Made by a program: the position numbers and the translations under genes | Shown: positions 1 through 13,052 of the stretch, one piece after another | Layout: each line of letters opens with the position of its first letter | Position numbering within the stretch: position 1 is the stretch's first letter | The notes under the pieces: model-generated | The model's database searches: none | The model's input: only the letters and a program-made list of their open reading frames with translations | Told to the model about the DNA's origin: nothing | Source: Panulirus ornatus | Taxonomy: Eukaryota > Arthropoda > Malacostraca > Decapoda > Palinuridae | Assembly (NCBI RefSeq): GCF_036320965.1 | Contig: NC_092281.1 | Span: forward strand, 6,148,892-6,212,891 | Reading direction: 5' to 3' | Length of the DNA stretch: 64,000 bases

Positions 1-234
1 AGTGATACACATTTGTTTTTTCTCTCCATGTCTGAAGCGTGTAGGGAGGAGGTAGCCTGCACGACCTTGAGCTTCACACTTATGAGAGCTTACGGCAAGT
101 CGGAGCAGACCGGTTTATGTCTGGGTACACTGGGTACCGAGAGCTACGTCACCATCATCATCATCATCATGAACGTGAAAAGAACTTTGGTAACGATCAT
201 TTTTTTCTTACCATACGAGCCCGGAGGTATATAC

Positions 235-235
<1 letters not shown>

Positions 236-304
<69 letters not shown>
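236..304. repeat. (TA)n microsatellite
   Basis: An almost pure TA tract of about 65 bp. Reading frames through it give only alternating Ile-Tyr and are not genes. Confidence 0.97.
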
Positions 305-305
<1 letters not shown>

Positions 306-427
306 GACTTGAAATTCTAAGCGACCCATCTATCGTTTGTAATACCTTTAAAAACCTTTTGTTTCCTAAGTTTGTAGCAGTATAAGCAAATTCTGTTCTT
401 GTCCCACACTATCATATCTACAGTAAC

Positions 428-435
<8 letters not shown>

Positions 436-492
<57 letters not shown>
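436..492. repeat. (CA)n microsatellite
   Basis: A pure CA tract of about 57 bp in otherwise unremarkable sequence. Confidence 0.97.
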
Positions 493-494
<2 letters not shown>

Positions 495-1183
495 AATACT
501 AATAGTGAAAGTAACTTTTCCCATAGGAATTATCGTCACCTAAGATAAGGGACTGATAACACTAGAAAGGTGTTCCATGAAGCAGTCGTGTGGCCTACGG
601 TCCCTCAAAGACACTGAGAGTCAAATAAGAACAGGTGAAGATACTGTGAGGAAAATATTACAACACTTGTCATAAGCTCTATGGCGAAACGTGGAGACAG
701 GCTGTGTGCCAAGTTGAGCCTTATCATACTTGGCAAAACTTACGCAAAATCCTAAGTAAAGTTGTAAGTGTTACGCCGTTTAGTTCCATAGATGCTGGGA
801 AACACGTAGGTGAAATTTCATTCCAAAGGCTGAATGTTCTTAAAGCTACAGGGTAGGTAACGGTAACTCTTTCCGTAAAGAGTCTAACTTGAGGAAACGA
901 TGAAAAAAATATACAAGTCTAATGCTAATCAGTTCCTTATATACTGGATAACAACTGCGTTACGATTGTGAGGATGTTATAAAGTTTTCACTTTACGACC
1001 AGCGTTATGCAGGCCAAATTGGCCCCCCACGACGTCGTACGGTGTGCGACGGACGGACGGACGGACGACGGCAACGATCCTTCAGTATCTGCTGTACTAC
1101 GCAGGCCGTTCCAGAAGCGACCGAAGCCAATCGCAGACTCCAGTAAAACCTGCGAAGAAGCTTGTATGTGTTGGTGTACTCAC
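493..1183. other. Unassigned stretch, possible intron of the orphan cuticle gene
   Basis: I see no exon, RNA gene or repeat here. If the first exon at 1184-1192 (-) belongs to a working gene, this stretch is the start of its first intron. First introns in the other cuticle genes range from about 150 to 1316 bp, so exon 2 lying left of the window is plausible. Confidence 0.5.
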
Positions 1184-1192
1184 GAGCTTCAT
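1184..1192 (-). CDS. First coding exon only of an RR-1 cuticle protein gene (rest off-window or lost)
   Basis: On the minus strand ATGAAGCTC is followed directly by the splice donor GTGAGT, exactly as in the first exon of gene D (34658-34666). The leader just upstream (ATCCTCACACCGGCAAC) also matches the leaders of genes A, B and D. This codes Met-Lys-Leu, the start of a signal peptide. No second exon is visible between here and the left edge, so it is either a gene continuing beyond the window or a stranded promoter-exon fragment. Subfamily membership with A-D follows from the leader and the TATA spacing. Confidence 0.7.
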
Positions 1193-1244
1193 GTTGCCGG
1201 TGTGAGGATCAGGTAAGGATAGTGGGCATCTGCTGGAGACCAGG

Positions 1245-1252
1245 TATATATA
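1245..1252 (-). promoter_or_regulatory. TATA box of the orphan cuticle exon
   Basis: TATATATA followed by CCTGGTCTC on the minus strand, the same context as in genes B and D. The first T lies 60 bp before the ATG, the identical spacing to genes A-D. Confidence 0.8.
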
Positions 1253-1803
1253 CTCGCCTGCCCACCAGGCGCCGAGGATAGGATGACGGCCAAGTGTGAG
1301 GGAGTACTCAAGGACCTTTGGTGAAGGGGGAGGGGGAGGTGGTGAGGGAGGGAGGGTTGCAGGGAACGCGAATACGAAGTGAAGATGATCGTAAAAATCA
1401 CGTTGTGTCCATTTACGAGGCTTTATATGTGAGTAAAATTTATGTAAATTGCTTGTGTTGTAAAGGTGATAGATCTGTTTCTGTGAGGTTCGACTTGCCA
1501 GTAGTATCTCGTAAGCTGAACTAAAACTATAAGAAAATGGTGTATGGATCTCACAATTTGTATAGAGAGAATGACAAACATATCTTTGGAGAAGTATGTA
1601 ACCTGTATCAAAACAGCAACATACTCTGTGTAGCAGGTCAGTGCACGTTAAGTGCTAAACATATTTTTGGACCTGGAAAACAATAACTTGCTCTGTATGA
1701 GGCATGACACACTTCTGAACTGATTACATTGTTGCATATCTACACACATTCCCTTAAGTGATTTTCCAGTCACTGTGGACACAACTAGTTTAACACGACA
1801 TTT

Positions 1804-2151
<348 letters not shown>

Positions 2152-2208
<57 letters not shown>
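2152..2208. repeat. (TA)n microsatellite
   Basis: A TA tract between a SINE body and a foldback-element arm. Confidence 0.95.
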
Positions 2209-2211
<3 letters not shown>

Positions 2212-2217
2212 TATATA

Positions 2218-2327
2218 TATAACTGACTGTTATCTTTCTCTTTTGTCTCCCCTGATGATGTGATTATTACTCGAAAATGCACTTGGGAACTTATCGTATT
2301 TCATTTTCTCCGTGGACTCATAGGAAT
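2218..2327 (+). repeat. Single arm of the foldback element found at 43744-44046
   Basis: About 110 bp resembling the right arm of the palindrome at 43903-44046. Shared blocks include CCTGATGATGTGATTATTAC, GCACTTGGGAACTT and CCGTGGACTCATAGGAATA. It differs at scattered sites. Only one arm is present and it is bounded by TA tracts. Confidence 0.8.
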
Positions 2328-2441
<114 letters not shown>

Positions 2442-3220
2442 AACTATTCATCAGACTTTGTCTTCACTTCCTCCTTGTTTGGCTTCCTCTATGCGTCTCC
2501 ATTCCTGTTGCTGAAGAAAATTCTTCCCAACGTCTCATTGGACAGATTTCCTGCCTAAAGTCAACTTACACACACCCTCTTGTTCTGAATTCTCCTCTGA
2601 CTCCATAGAACCGTTTCATGTTATCGTGTCCATGGTCTCACATGAATACATAATTACTCATGTATCCCGTCCATATTAATCAACGCTTCTCCCAAAATGG
2701 GTTGATCAAGGGTGTTTCTCATCGTACCTTATGCCGATCACATTCGCTGTGTAAACTCACCAGTTTGTGCCTGAAGGGGGGCGTTCTTATAATCGTTGTA
2801 TCCACTTTTTGAACACTCGTTACCTGTCCTAAGTTTTGGCCATTCCACAGGACTGGCGAGCAGCGCCCTCCGTAGGACAATGTAAAGTTAAGAGTAAAAC
2901 ATCATACGAGTTATGTTTCGTCGTGTGGTGCAGGTGAGGGAGGTGGAGAGGGTCGGGGGGTGGATACCAGCAAGCTACATGTACGTATGTGAGAAAGAAA
3001 AGACAGAAATCTGAGCCAAGTTGGGGAACTTGATAGCCACTGCAGTGCTACCTTACTGCACCTCCGTCTGTAAGCCTCGTGATGATCAGGCGTATGTTCG
3101 TGTGTTGTATGTGTGTCATTATTATCATTTGTATGTTGCAAGCAGATAGTCTTACTCTTGTGTTGACCCGTCTCTTGACCTTGTATATTTGTGCGTCTTC
3201 ACTCTTATGTACGTATCTTT
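2442..3220. other. Unassigned intergenic stretch
   Basis: No exon, RNA gene or repeat that I recognise. Short open frames here have no recognisable features. Confidence 0.5.
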
Positions 3221-3238
3221 ACACACACACACACACAC

Positions 3239-3307
<69 letters not shown>
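3221..3307. repeat. (CA)n microsatellite
   Basis: A CA tract of about 87 bp with TA interruptions near its start, next to a SINE head. Confidence 0.96.
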
Positions 3308-3310
<3 letters not shown>

Positions 3311-3316
3311 CAGCCA

Positions 3317-3447
3317 AAGCCAAGTACACATCTATGGACTAGTCCCGAAGGTTGGATGAACACCTGGGTCGGGAATGGGCAGGCTCTCGCGCCCAGGTTT
3401 CAAACCCATGCATTGTCAGTAACACTAATCATATCACTGCGGAGGCC
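3317..3447 (-). mobile_element. tRNA-derived SINE head
   Basis: On the minus strand a tRNA-like unit reads GCCTCCGCAGTGATATGATT then GGGTTTGAAACCTGGG, where the second piece is a degenerate B box (GGTTCGAAWCC). The part after it matches the unit at 54410-54570. It is bounded by CA and TG microsatellites. Confidence 0.7.
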
Positions 3448-3448
<1 letters not shown>

Positions 3449-3505
<57 letters not shown>

Positions 3506-3527
3506 TGCGTGTGTGTGTGTGTGTGTA
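3449..3527. repeat. (TG)n microsatellite
   Basis: A TG tract of about 78 bp with three single-base interruptions. Confidence 0.95.
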
Positions 3528-3847
3528 ATAATGATGTAATAATCGAAAATTCAGATGTCGTCATGTTTAGGAACGTGACCAGGAAAGGGCAGCACTTTCA
3601 CTCACTTTGTTTACCTTGTATTAATCTTAACTACCAACATCTCCCGGACCTGCAGGTATGAGCACTTGCTTATACTGTCTGAACACAACAGGCCATTTAG
3701 TATTCTAACTGCATGTGATTACGTAAATTACCTTGCACCAGCACCAGTCTTGCAAACCGTGAACACATTTCCTTTTTTTCCCCGCAAGTTTCCCTCTCTC
3801 TCTCATGGAAACGATCAGGATGGATTCACCTCACTTTCTTTTTTCTT

Positions 3848-3957
3848 ATCGTATCTTAATGTGTTATTGATCTTGTTTATCGTATCTTAATGTGTTATTG
3901 ATCTTGTTTATCGTATCTTAATGTGTTATTGATCTTGTTTATCGTATCTTAATGTCT
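3848..3957. repeat. 31-bp tandem repeat, about 3.5 copies
   Basis: A unit starting ATCGTATCTTAATGTGTTAT repeats at 31-bp intervals almost without change, ending in a partial copy. Confidence 0.9.
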
Positions 3958-4566
3958 TGATAATATTGTATAATGCTCAGTGTCATGGCATTAACATTTC
4001 TGTACTTTGGTGTGTTCTTAATCGATTCTCTTTTTTTTTTCGTCATGAAAAGCATAGAAATAATGATATTATGCTTGTGTCCTGCATAGCCATTCAAGAA
4101 TGTAACAGAGATGTTAGAAAGCATTAGCTGGTGTTCAAGACAGCAATGTTTTCTTGAAAATTTCCATGCTAATTAAGGATCTTATGTTTGTTTAGTAATG
4201 AGTATATCAGCAGAGAATGTCTCCACTTCGTCCAGTACGACTGTGTTGCTGCTCCGTAATCACACAAGACACTCCAGCCGGATGATCATGTCTGGGTTCA
4301 TATCATCCAGATCCGTCTTTTTAGGTAAGAAAATCTCACAATACAAGGAGGCAAACCTTTATAAAACAAAACTGAAATTTTCTGTTGTGTTTTATAAGTG
4401 AGCTAAAAGAAAAATGTTGAGAGCCCGAACGTCAGGGAATATGATATGGTGACACGGCATTGATCAATTTACATTTCTCAGATCCTTACAGCTAGAATTA
4501 TCTGGTGACCTTCATGTGGAAAGACATGTTATTTTTCTGACGACGAAAAGTTTTTTGAATAAAGAG

Positions 4567-4568
<2 letters not shown>
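3958..4568. other. Unassigned intergenic stretch
   Basis: AT-rich sequence with no exon or repeat that I recognise. Confidence 0.5.

Positions 4569-4663
<95 letters not shown>
4569..4663. repeat. (TA)n microsatellite
   Basis: A pure TA tract of about 94 bp. Confidence 0.97.
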
Positions 4664-4665
<2 letters not shown>

Positions 4666-4863
4666 GGGGTAAGCGAAGCATCTTTGACATTTCACTAATC
4701 ATTTTTTTTTTGTCACACCGGCGGCGGTGGTTGTCAAGGACGATGCACATGAAAACCATGAACACTCGACACATGAATCACAGGTGTCCTACCGCCTGTC
4801 TGAGGGCGAGGTCATACAATGCCGTACATCTACATATAACGCACATATCCTCCATGTCCTCAC

Positions 4864-4865
<2 letters not shown>

Positions 4866-4916
<51 letters not shown>
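4866..4916. repeat. (CA)n microsatellite
   Basis: A pure CA tract of about 50 bp. Confidence 0.96.
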
Positions 4917-4920
<4 letters not shown>

Positions 4921-5435
4921 ATACGATGGAAGATCAGCACAAATCCTACAATTACTCCCGAAAAATAATTAAGAAAGATGATGACATGTTGTTGCAGACG
5001 CTGTCGTCAGACTCCAACACCAGGGAGGAACGCCATAGTCGCCTGGACAACTGATCACGTCATCAGTTTGTGGAGACACGACACTTGCTGGTTCTGCCTC
5101 ACGAAACTGGATAGTACTGTTAGTGACAGAACAAAATCCTTGCATATCAATTCCTCACTCGATCCTTTCCTATACAAATGACCCGCTGTGATCACACCTT
5201 CAAATAGAAAATAAAATTGGAAAAAAAATCTCCAATCTACGATTGATACAGAATGATGTCGGTATTGTGAGAGAAACAATAAAAGACAAAAAATATGGTT
5301 TGGTCTTATACCAAACAAGGCAACTCTTTAGTCAACAAATCTGGATTAACATAACAATGACCAAGCGAGGATGGTGGTCTCATGACGAGCCAATGCCAAG
5401 GTTTCGAAACATAACTGGTTTCCCGAAGGACACTG
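4917..5435. other. Unassigned intergenic stretch
   Basis: No feature recognised between the CA tract and the 23-bp minisatellite. Confidence 0.5.
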
Positions 5436-6044
5436 TCACACGAGAGATCACCAGGCTGGCACATGAGTGATCACCAGGCTGTCACATGAGTGATCACCAG
5501 GCTGGCACATGAGTGATCACCAGGCTGGCACATGAGTGCTCACCAGGTTGTCACATGAGTGATCACCAGGTTGTCACATGAGTGATCACCAGGTTGTCAC
5601 ATGAGTGATCACCAGGCTGGCACATGAGTGCTCACCAGGTTGTCACATGAGTGCTCACCAGGTTGTCACATGAGTGCTCACCAGGTTGTCACATGAGTGG
5701 TCACCAGGTTGTCACATGAGTGCTCACCAGGTTGTCACACGAGTGATCACCAGGTTGTCACATGAGTGGTCACCAGGTTGTCACATGAGTGCTCACCAGG
5801 CTGGCACATGAGTGCTCACCAGGTTGTCACACGAGTGATCACCAGGTTGTCACATGAGTGGTCACCAGGTTGTCACATGAGTGCTCACCAGGCTGGCACA
5901 TGAGTGCTCACCAGGTTGTCACACGAGTGATCACCAGGCTGGCACATGAGTGCTCACCAGGTTGTCACATGAGTGCTCACCAGGCTGGCACATGAGTGGT
6001 CACCAGGTTGTCACATGAGTGCTCACCAGGTTGTCACATGGATG
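5436..6044. repeat. 23-bp minisatellite, about 26 copies
   Basis: Tandem units of TCACCAGG(T/C)TG(T/G)CACATGAG plus TG(A/C/G). Two main variants (TTGTC and CTGGC) are mixed along the array. The unit is not a multiple of three, so no frame stays open for long. Confidence 0.95.
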
Positions 6045-6970
<926 letters not shown>

Positions 6971-7084
6971 AGAAAATAAACATGCAGGATCGTAAGGAAG
7001 ATGCAATGTTAGTGAAGCCAACGTAAGATACAGTAATATTACAGTTTTACTGCGCACAGACGATGCTCAACCCGTCCGAAGCAA

Positions 7085-7207
7085 AGCTCTAGCTGCTGCT
7101 GCTGGTGATGCTGGTGGTGATGGTGGTGGTGGTGTTGGTGGTGAGTGCGTGCGTGATGGTGCTGGTGGTGGTGCTGGTGGTGGTGCTGGTGAGTGCGTGC
7201 GTGATGG
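7085..7207. repeat. GGT/GCT-type trinucleotide-rich block with internal duplication
   Basis: Runs of GGTGGT and GCTGCT with the 18-bp piece GAGTGCGTGCGTGATGGT present twice. It reads as His or Gln runs on the minus strand but has no coding context. Confidence 0.85.
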
Positions 7208-7379
7208 TGAGGGACTTTATGGACCAGCAGTAGTTTTATAGGTACCCTTAACCCCATGAGCACAGATGTACGACCTTGAAGCACGATGTTACAGCCTGTC
7301 AGCACAACTTTACAACCCTTTGAGTATGACAGCTTAGCCTATGACCTGACCCTTCAGGTCACAGTTCATAGGCAGAACA

Positions 7380-8876
7380 TCATACTCGAGGGTCGCACCG
7401 TTATGCTCAAGGGTCGTACCATCATGTTCAAGGGTCGTACCATCATGTTCAAGGGTCGTACCATCATGTTCAAGGATCGTACCATCATGTTCAAGGGTCG
7501 TACCATCATGTTCAAGGATCGTACCGTCGTGTTCAAGGGTCGTACCATCATGTTCAAGGATCGTACCGTCGTGTTCAAGGGTCGTACCATCATGTTCAAG
7601 GGTCGTACCATCATGTTCAAGGATCGTACCATCATGTTCAAGGGTCGTACCATCATGTTCAAGGGTCGTACCATCATGTTCAAGGATCGTACCATCATGT
7701 TCAAGGATCGTACCGTCGTGTTCAAGGGTCGTACCATCATGTTCAAGGGTCGTACCATCATGTTCAAGGATCGTACCATCATGTTCAAGGGTCGTACCAT
7801 CATGTTCAAGGGTCGTACCATCATGTTCAAGGATCGTACCATCATGTTCAAGGGTCGTACCATCATGTTCAAGGGTCGTACCATCATGTTCAAGGATCGT
7901 ACCGTCGTGTTCAAGGATCGTACCATCATGTTCAAGGGTCGTACCATCATGTTCAAGGATCGTACCATCATGTTCAAGGGTCGTACCATCATGTTCAAGG
8001 GTCGTACCATCATGTTCAAGGGTCGTACCATCATGTTCAAGGGTCGTACCATCATGTTCAAGGGTCGTACCGTCGTGTTCAAGGGTCGTACCATCATGTT
8101 CAAGGATCGTACCATCATGTTCAAGGATCGTACCATCATGTTCAAGGGTCGTACCATCATGTTCAAGGATCGTACCATCATGTTCAAGGATCGTACCGTC
8201 GTGTTCAAGGGTCGTACCATCATGTTCAAGGATCGTACCATCATGTTCAAGGATCGTACCATCATGTTCAAGGATCGTACCATCATGTTCAAGGGTCGTA
8301 CCATCATGTTCAAGGGTCGTACCATCATGTTCAAGGGTCGTACCATCATGTTCAAGGGTCGTACCATCATGTTCAAGGGTCGTACCATCATGTTCAAGGG
8401 TCGTACCATCATGTTCAAGGATCGTACCATCATGTTCAAGGGTCGTACCATCATGTTCAAGGGTCGTACCATCATGTTCAAGGATCGTACCATCATGTTC
8501 AAGGGTCGTACCATCATGTTCAAGGGTCGTACCATCATGTTCAAGGATCGTACCATCATGTTCAAGGATCGTACCATCATGTTCAAGGTCGTACCATCAT
8601 GTTCAAGGGTCGTACCATCATGTTCAAGGGTCGTACCATCATGTTCAAGGGTCGTACCATCATGTTCAAGGGTCGTACCATCATGTTCAAGGGTCGTACC
8701 ATCATGTTCAAGGGTCGTACCATCATGTTCAAGGGTCGTACCATCATGTTCAAGGATCGTACCATCATGTTCAAGGATCGTACCATCATGTTCAAGGGTC
8801 GTACCATCATGTTCAAGGGTCGTACCATCATGTTCAAGGGTCGTACCGTCGTGTTCAAGGGTCGTACCGTCGTGTT
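7380..8876. repeat. 21-bp minisatellite, about 71 copies
   Basis: The unit GG(G/A)TCGTACC(A/G)TC(A/G)TGTTCAA repeats for about 1.5 kb. Two variable positions dominate: GGG or GGA, and ATCATG or GTCGTG. Because 21 is a multiple of three and the unit has no stop in several frames, long frames stay open on both strands (plus 7286-8887, seven-residue unit FKGRTIM; minus 7366-8586). A 1-bp deletion near 8588 shifts the plus frame. In parts the GGG/GGA variants follow a period of three units (63 bp). I treat it as satellite DNA and not a gene: openness on both strands follows from unit length, and there is no splice or promoter context. Confidence 0.93.
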
Positions 8877-8899
8877 CGTGGGATTGAGTAGAACAATTG

Positions 8900-11800
8900 C
8901 TGATCTTTACTTGTTTACTGACCTGCAGTAGCCATCAGTTATGGTCGCTGTCACTCTGGCCATACATGACCACCTCATCGTGACGTAGGTGTTTGCAGAT
9001 TTATATATAAATACTCATATAATATTTTTTCATTAGCAAACGTAAGTCATTGTAAGACACATGACATCAAGCGTATTTCTTTCTTTGTATGTATTATCAT
9101 GCTTGAGAAACTGTTAAGGGATTAAGACAGATTTTGCCCATTGTCAGAGACAATGGTTCTACCAGTTCATATGAAAGTCCCTCTTTTTCAATCAATCACT
9201 AGCAGTTCACCGTAATAGCCCAGAGGAATAACAAATTGGGTCGAGAATGGATTTTTCCCTTTCCCTTGCATTGTAGCAAGCGCCCACGTACGAGTCACGC
9301 TCTTCCATTCCTAGAAACAGTGACACAACAGTAGCACAAGTCTCTCTATGAGGCACCTGACATCCTTCTCTGGGATCACGTATCCATACGTAAAAATGAA
9401 ATACACAAACATTATAAGTAGTACTTCGAAGACTCAGTATATGTAAACATGATAAATTTTTGAAAGAGGATTCCACAAATAGATATAAAAAGATCAGATA
9501 CTCCGATGTTCAGTGGCTCCTCTCATCTTATCGTTCAATCAAACATCCCCACAACGCAGTCATTAACGTCCTTCACGGCGAACACAACAGCAGAAAATAA
9601 CACGAGATGCAGGAGGAAATGAATCATTATAAGTACCTTTGGTTCGTGAGGATCAACTCAGGCACAGCCGAGGGTTGTGGTAATGTCTTATTCTTTTTTT
9701 CTTCATCCTGCTAAAAGTTAATCATCAGTTAATGCCATCAAAAAAGACGGGACAAGGACGTGTTTATGAATCTGTGATGACTTCATAAACTGGCAGTAGA
9801 AATTCCGGTCGGAGTTACTATCGATAGAAAGCTGATGAGAGCACCTATCTCGCGCCGGCTCATGACTAACAAGTCAGGGTCTCCTACTGATGCCAGCGAC
9901 ACAAGAGCACTTCACTGACACTTACTCGGTCATCATATCTACAGTGTTGACTGCTTGATGACGGCTGCTGATCTACCGTTTACTCGACCACTCACATCGA
10001 CAGGTGTGGGTACTTGATTTAGCTAGATATACACAGTGTTGTGATAATGGTAAGGCATTATGTTAATACTGCAACAGCTTTGTCAGCTCTGGAAATAACA
10101 TTGCAAGACCATTCGCACAGCAGACGTTGACAGTGACTGGCAATAATCTAAGCCTCCGTTGATGTGCTTAGCTATTCGTGACCAAATCGTTAATTGTCAG
10201 AATCCTATCCTCAAATCAAAGAGAAATAACGTTAAATAAAAAGACATTACATCTTCATTTCAATGCAACAAACACCAGTAGTGACTGAAGAAAATAATCA
10301 TGGAAACTTTATCCCAAAGAAACCCATTAGATTTTCTCGTGCTGAACATTTTCCATAAAAGCTTGGATCGTAGCTTTGTTTGATCACAGTCCTGTTCATA
10401 CTCATGCTTCAGGAGAAGGGAACTGTCCTAATGTTCGCACAATGAAGGAGATATATCTATCATGTATTCATATACATTTATGATGGAATGATGAAAGCTC
10501 AGGTTCTGTTCAAATTTTGATTTGGTTTTCAGAAGAATTTCTGAAGCGTGAGTGCAAGGGCAACGTAGCGACAGCATGGTTTATCATGTAAGTTGACCTG
10601 CATGACGGTCATATGTCGCGGAACTACATACATCTCTTTCCAAGAAAATCACATTCGACATCTCACATATATTTAGAACTGAAATAACGGAAAAATATTT
10701 TGTTTCAAAAGAAAAAGGAAGACTTGACTCGTCAGGTGTTCAGTGAGCTGGTTATTATTATATAAAAGTAGTGACCTTACCCTGACCCTTGTTCCCTTGC
10801 AAGGGCAGACGTGTAGGGAAATCCCACAGAGGATATCAAGTGATTCTTCTTAAACAGATAACAGAGCGTCAAGTTTATTATAGATTTCCTAGATCATACA
10901 ACATTACTCTTGTCATATCACAAGGGTATTGTGTTATAAGATTTGTAAATCATTTACAGCTTGGACTTGCGTCAGTAGGGACTTTGACAGAAGGTTTCAG
11001 GCTGGCTGGTTAGTTATTTGGACTAAGGTTTATCAACTGCCAGGCTCATAAAGGCCGTTAACGTCAAGCTTCATCCACCAGCTGAAATATCCTCAACACC
11101 TGCAGAAGGCGGTGAGGATAAACTCTCACACTACAGACATTTTCACTACGTATGTGGCTTATTATGGCTAATCCTCGTGTGGCCAGTCTCCACGCATAAA
11201 CAGTGGGATGCATCTGCCAGAGGCGTGCCACAGATCCAGGCCTTGATGGCAGGAACACATGCAGGGAGCTCAGCAGGGGGAGGGTAACAACCTCACTGCG
11301 GTACTCGGAGGATTCCGTTGGGAGAAAATATAGATGACAAAGGTTCAGTGGGAGGAGGACTTGACAGAGTTGTCCGAAGGAGAATTAGAGGAAAATGAGG
11401 TACCAGCCGAGCAGGTTTCATCAGGTGGAAATGAGAGGAAAATGTTGAATTACGAAAATTATTGAAAGTGATTTCAGTTAAGGACTTGATCCTTTGTCTA
11501 ACTTGTTAACGCTTAGATTGTGCAGAAAAATATGTTAGGTTATATTTACAACTATGTGATTTATTCTTACGAACGAAATAGGTTCACTCAAATCAGAACT
11601 GCAGCAACATAAAGAAAATTGTATTACGTTGAAGTGTCTAAACCAGCGCTGTTCTCCTTGCCCCAGTAGTAGACAAGTTGTCACTTGGATTTCACATAAC
11701 CCAGTTTGAGTTGATAAATGAACAAGTGAATATATGAAATTTATATTATCCCTCTCGAAGAGAATTACGAAAGAAAAGGACGATATATATTCGCAATTAT

Positions 11801-12402
11801 TCTCTTAATTTAGATCAGGTACTCCAGACCAAACTAGATCATTGACACATTAGAATAACAAGTTGACCTATCTTGTCATTATGATCATATTTATCATCCT
11901 TCTACTGGCTACATATAAAAGGATGTCGTAATACAAAAACCTGTCCACTAACTTCCATAATCTCAGGTCACCGCGCCCAGCATACTGACTCGATATACCC
12001 GTTATCAGATCACGGAATTTCGTCTTGCAAGACAATCGTCCTGAAATTCAATGATTAAGATCTGTGGTCCACTAACCAGACCGACTCCTTTCAGTATGAC
12101 TCGGGAAGAGAGATTCTCTAAATGATATTCACAAATCCCCACCATTACCATTATTCTAATTTTCAATTTCAATTCTTTATTTCTTATCAATCAATGAGGA
12201 TAGGGATCCTAGACCTGTCACTAGGTCTCCCTGTGTCCGTCACTTCATACGTCAGGTAGCATCATTTTGAAGCGAAATAGATGGTGTACTTTACCCCCGA
12301 CTCCTCAGAAATCAATAATGATAAGTCGATGCAGAGGAATGATTTTCCTTTATGCCATGTTTGATAACATTTTACATCAGTAAAGAAGAAAGCATAGAAG
12401 TA
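8900..12402. other. 3.5 kb with no recognisable gene or repeat
   Basis: AT-rich, non-repetitive sequence. The longest frames are under 90 codons and show no signal peptide, domain or splice context. It may be old, unrecognisable element sequence or spacer. Confidence 0.5.

Positions 12403-12451
<49 letters not shown>
12403..12451. repeat. (CA)n microsatellite
   Basis: A pure CA tract of about 49 bp. Confidence 0.96.
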
Positions 12452-12453
<2 letters not shown>

Positions 12454-12454
12454 T

Positions 12455-12890
12455 GATGCCACAACTGAGAGAGAACTAAGTTATAATGAGAGGTTAGAAG
12501 CTATTAATGTATCCAACATTGAAGAGACAAGAGTAAAGATTAACTTGATTACTATCCTTTAAGTTTTAAAACGAGTTTGACAATATCAACGATGAACAGT
12601 TCTTTGAAAAAGGAAAAAACAAGTAAAGCAACCAGAGGATATACTCTGGAATAACAAGTAAAGCAACCAGAGGATATACTCTGGAATTAGTAAGATTCTT
12701 GTTGGAAAAGATGTCAAGAAATACTTTCATATTATAACAATACTAAACACATGGAGTAAAGTGTGTGGTTATAACTATGAATGCTTAAGGTAAACAAGAT
12801 TAAAGAATTGTGTTACTGTAGAGAAAGTTCAAGAGACGGGTCCTCTTTGGTGTGGATGTCCCTCCCAGTACAGTACCAATAGGTAAATAA
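12455..12890 (+). mobile_element. Decayed LINE fragment, 3' end of the reverse-transcriptase ORF
   Basis: Read across several frames, this gives pieces such as DNINDEQFFE and VGKDVKKYFH. These match the C-terminal part of the frame at 23346-23942 (-), with DNINSEQFFE and VRKDVKKYFH. This region is typical of the end of CR1/L2-like non-LTR retrotransposon ORF2. Multiple stops and frameshifts are present. A 35-bp piece (about 12623-12685) is duplicated in tandem. Confidence 0.7.
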
Positions 12891-12891
12891 A

Positions 12892-13052
12892 TTCACACAG
12901 ACAGCCATATATTCACACAGAAAGCAATGAAATCACACAGACAGCCATACATTCACACAGACAGCCATACATTCACACAGACAACCATACATTCACACAG
13001 ACAGTCATGCATTCACACAGACAGCCATACATTCACACAGACAGCCATACAC
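12892..13052. repeat. 20-bp tandem repeat, about 8 copies
   Basis: Units of ATTCACACAGACAGCCATAC with a few substitutions repeat at 20-bp spacing. Confidence 0.92.

Noticed and set aside
144..176. A run of CAT triplets coding seven His, like a vector His tag
   Set aside because: It is a short (CAT)n repeat in genomic sequence; no vector sequence surrounds it.
13..320. Open frames ending in long Ile-Tyr or Tyr-Ile runs, here and at every TA tract
   Set aside because: They are translations of TA microsatellites with no start, splice or domain context.
5436..6044. CRISPR-like array
   Set aside because: The repeats are contiguous with no unique spacers, and the genome is eukaryotic.
7286..8887. 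533-codon plus-strand frame as a gene for a heptad-repeat protein
   Set aside because: Openness follows from the 21-bp unit; the minus strand is open too, and no promoter, signal or splice site is seen. Kept only as a finding.
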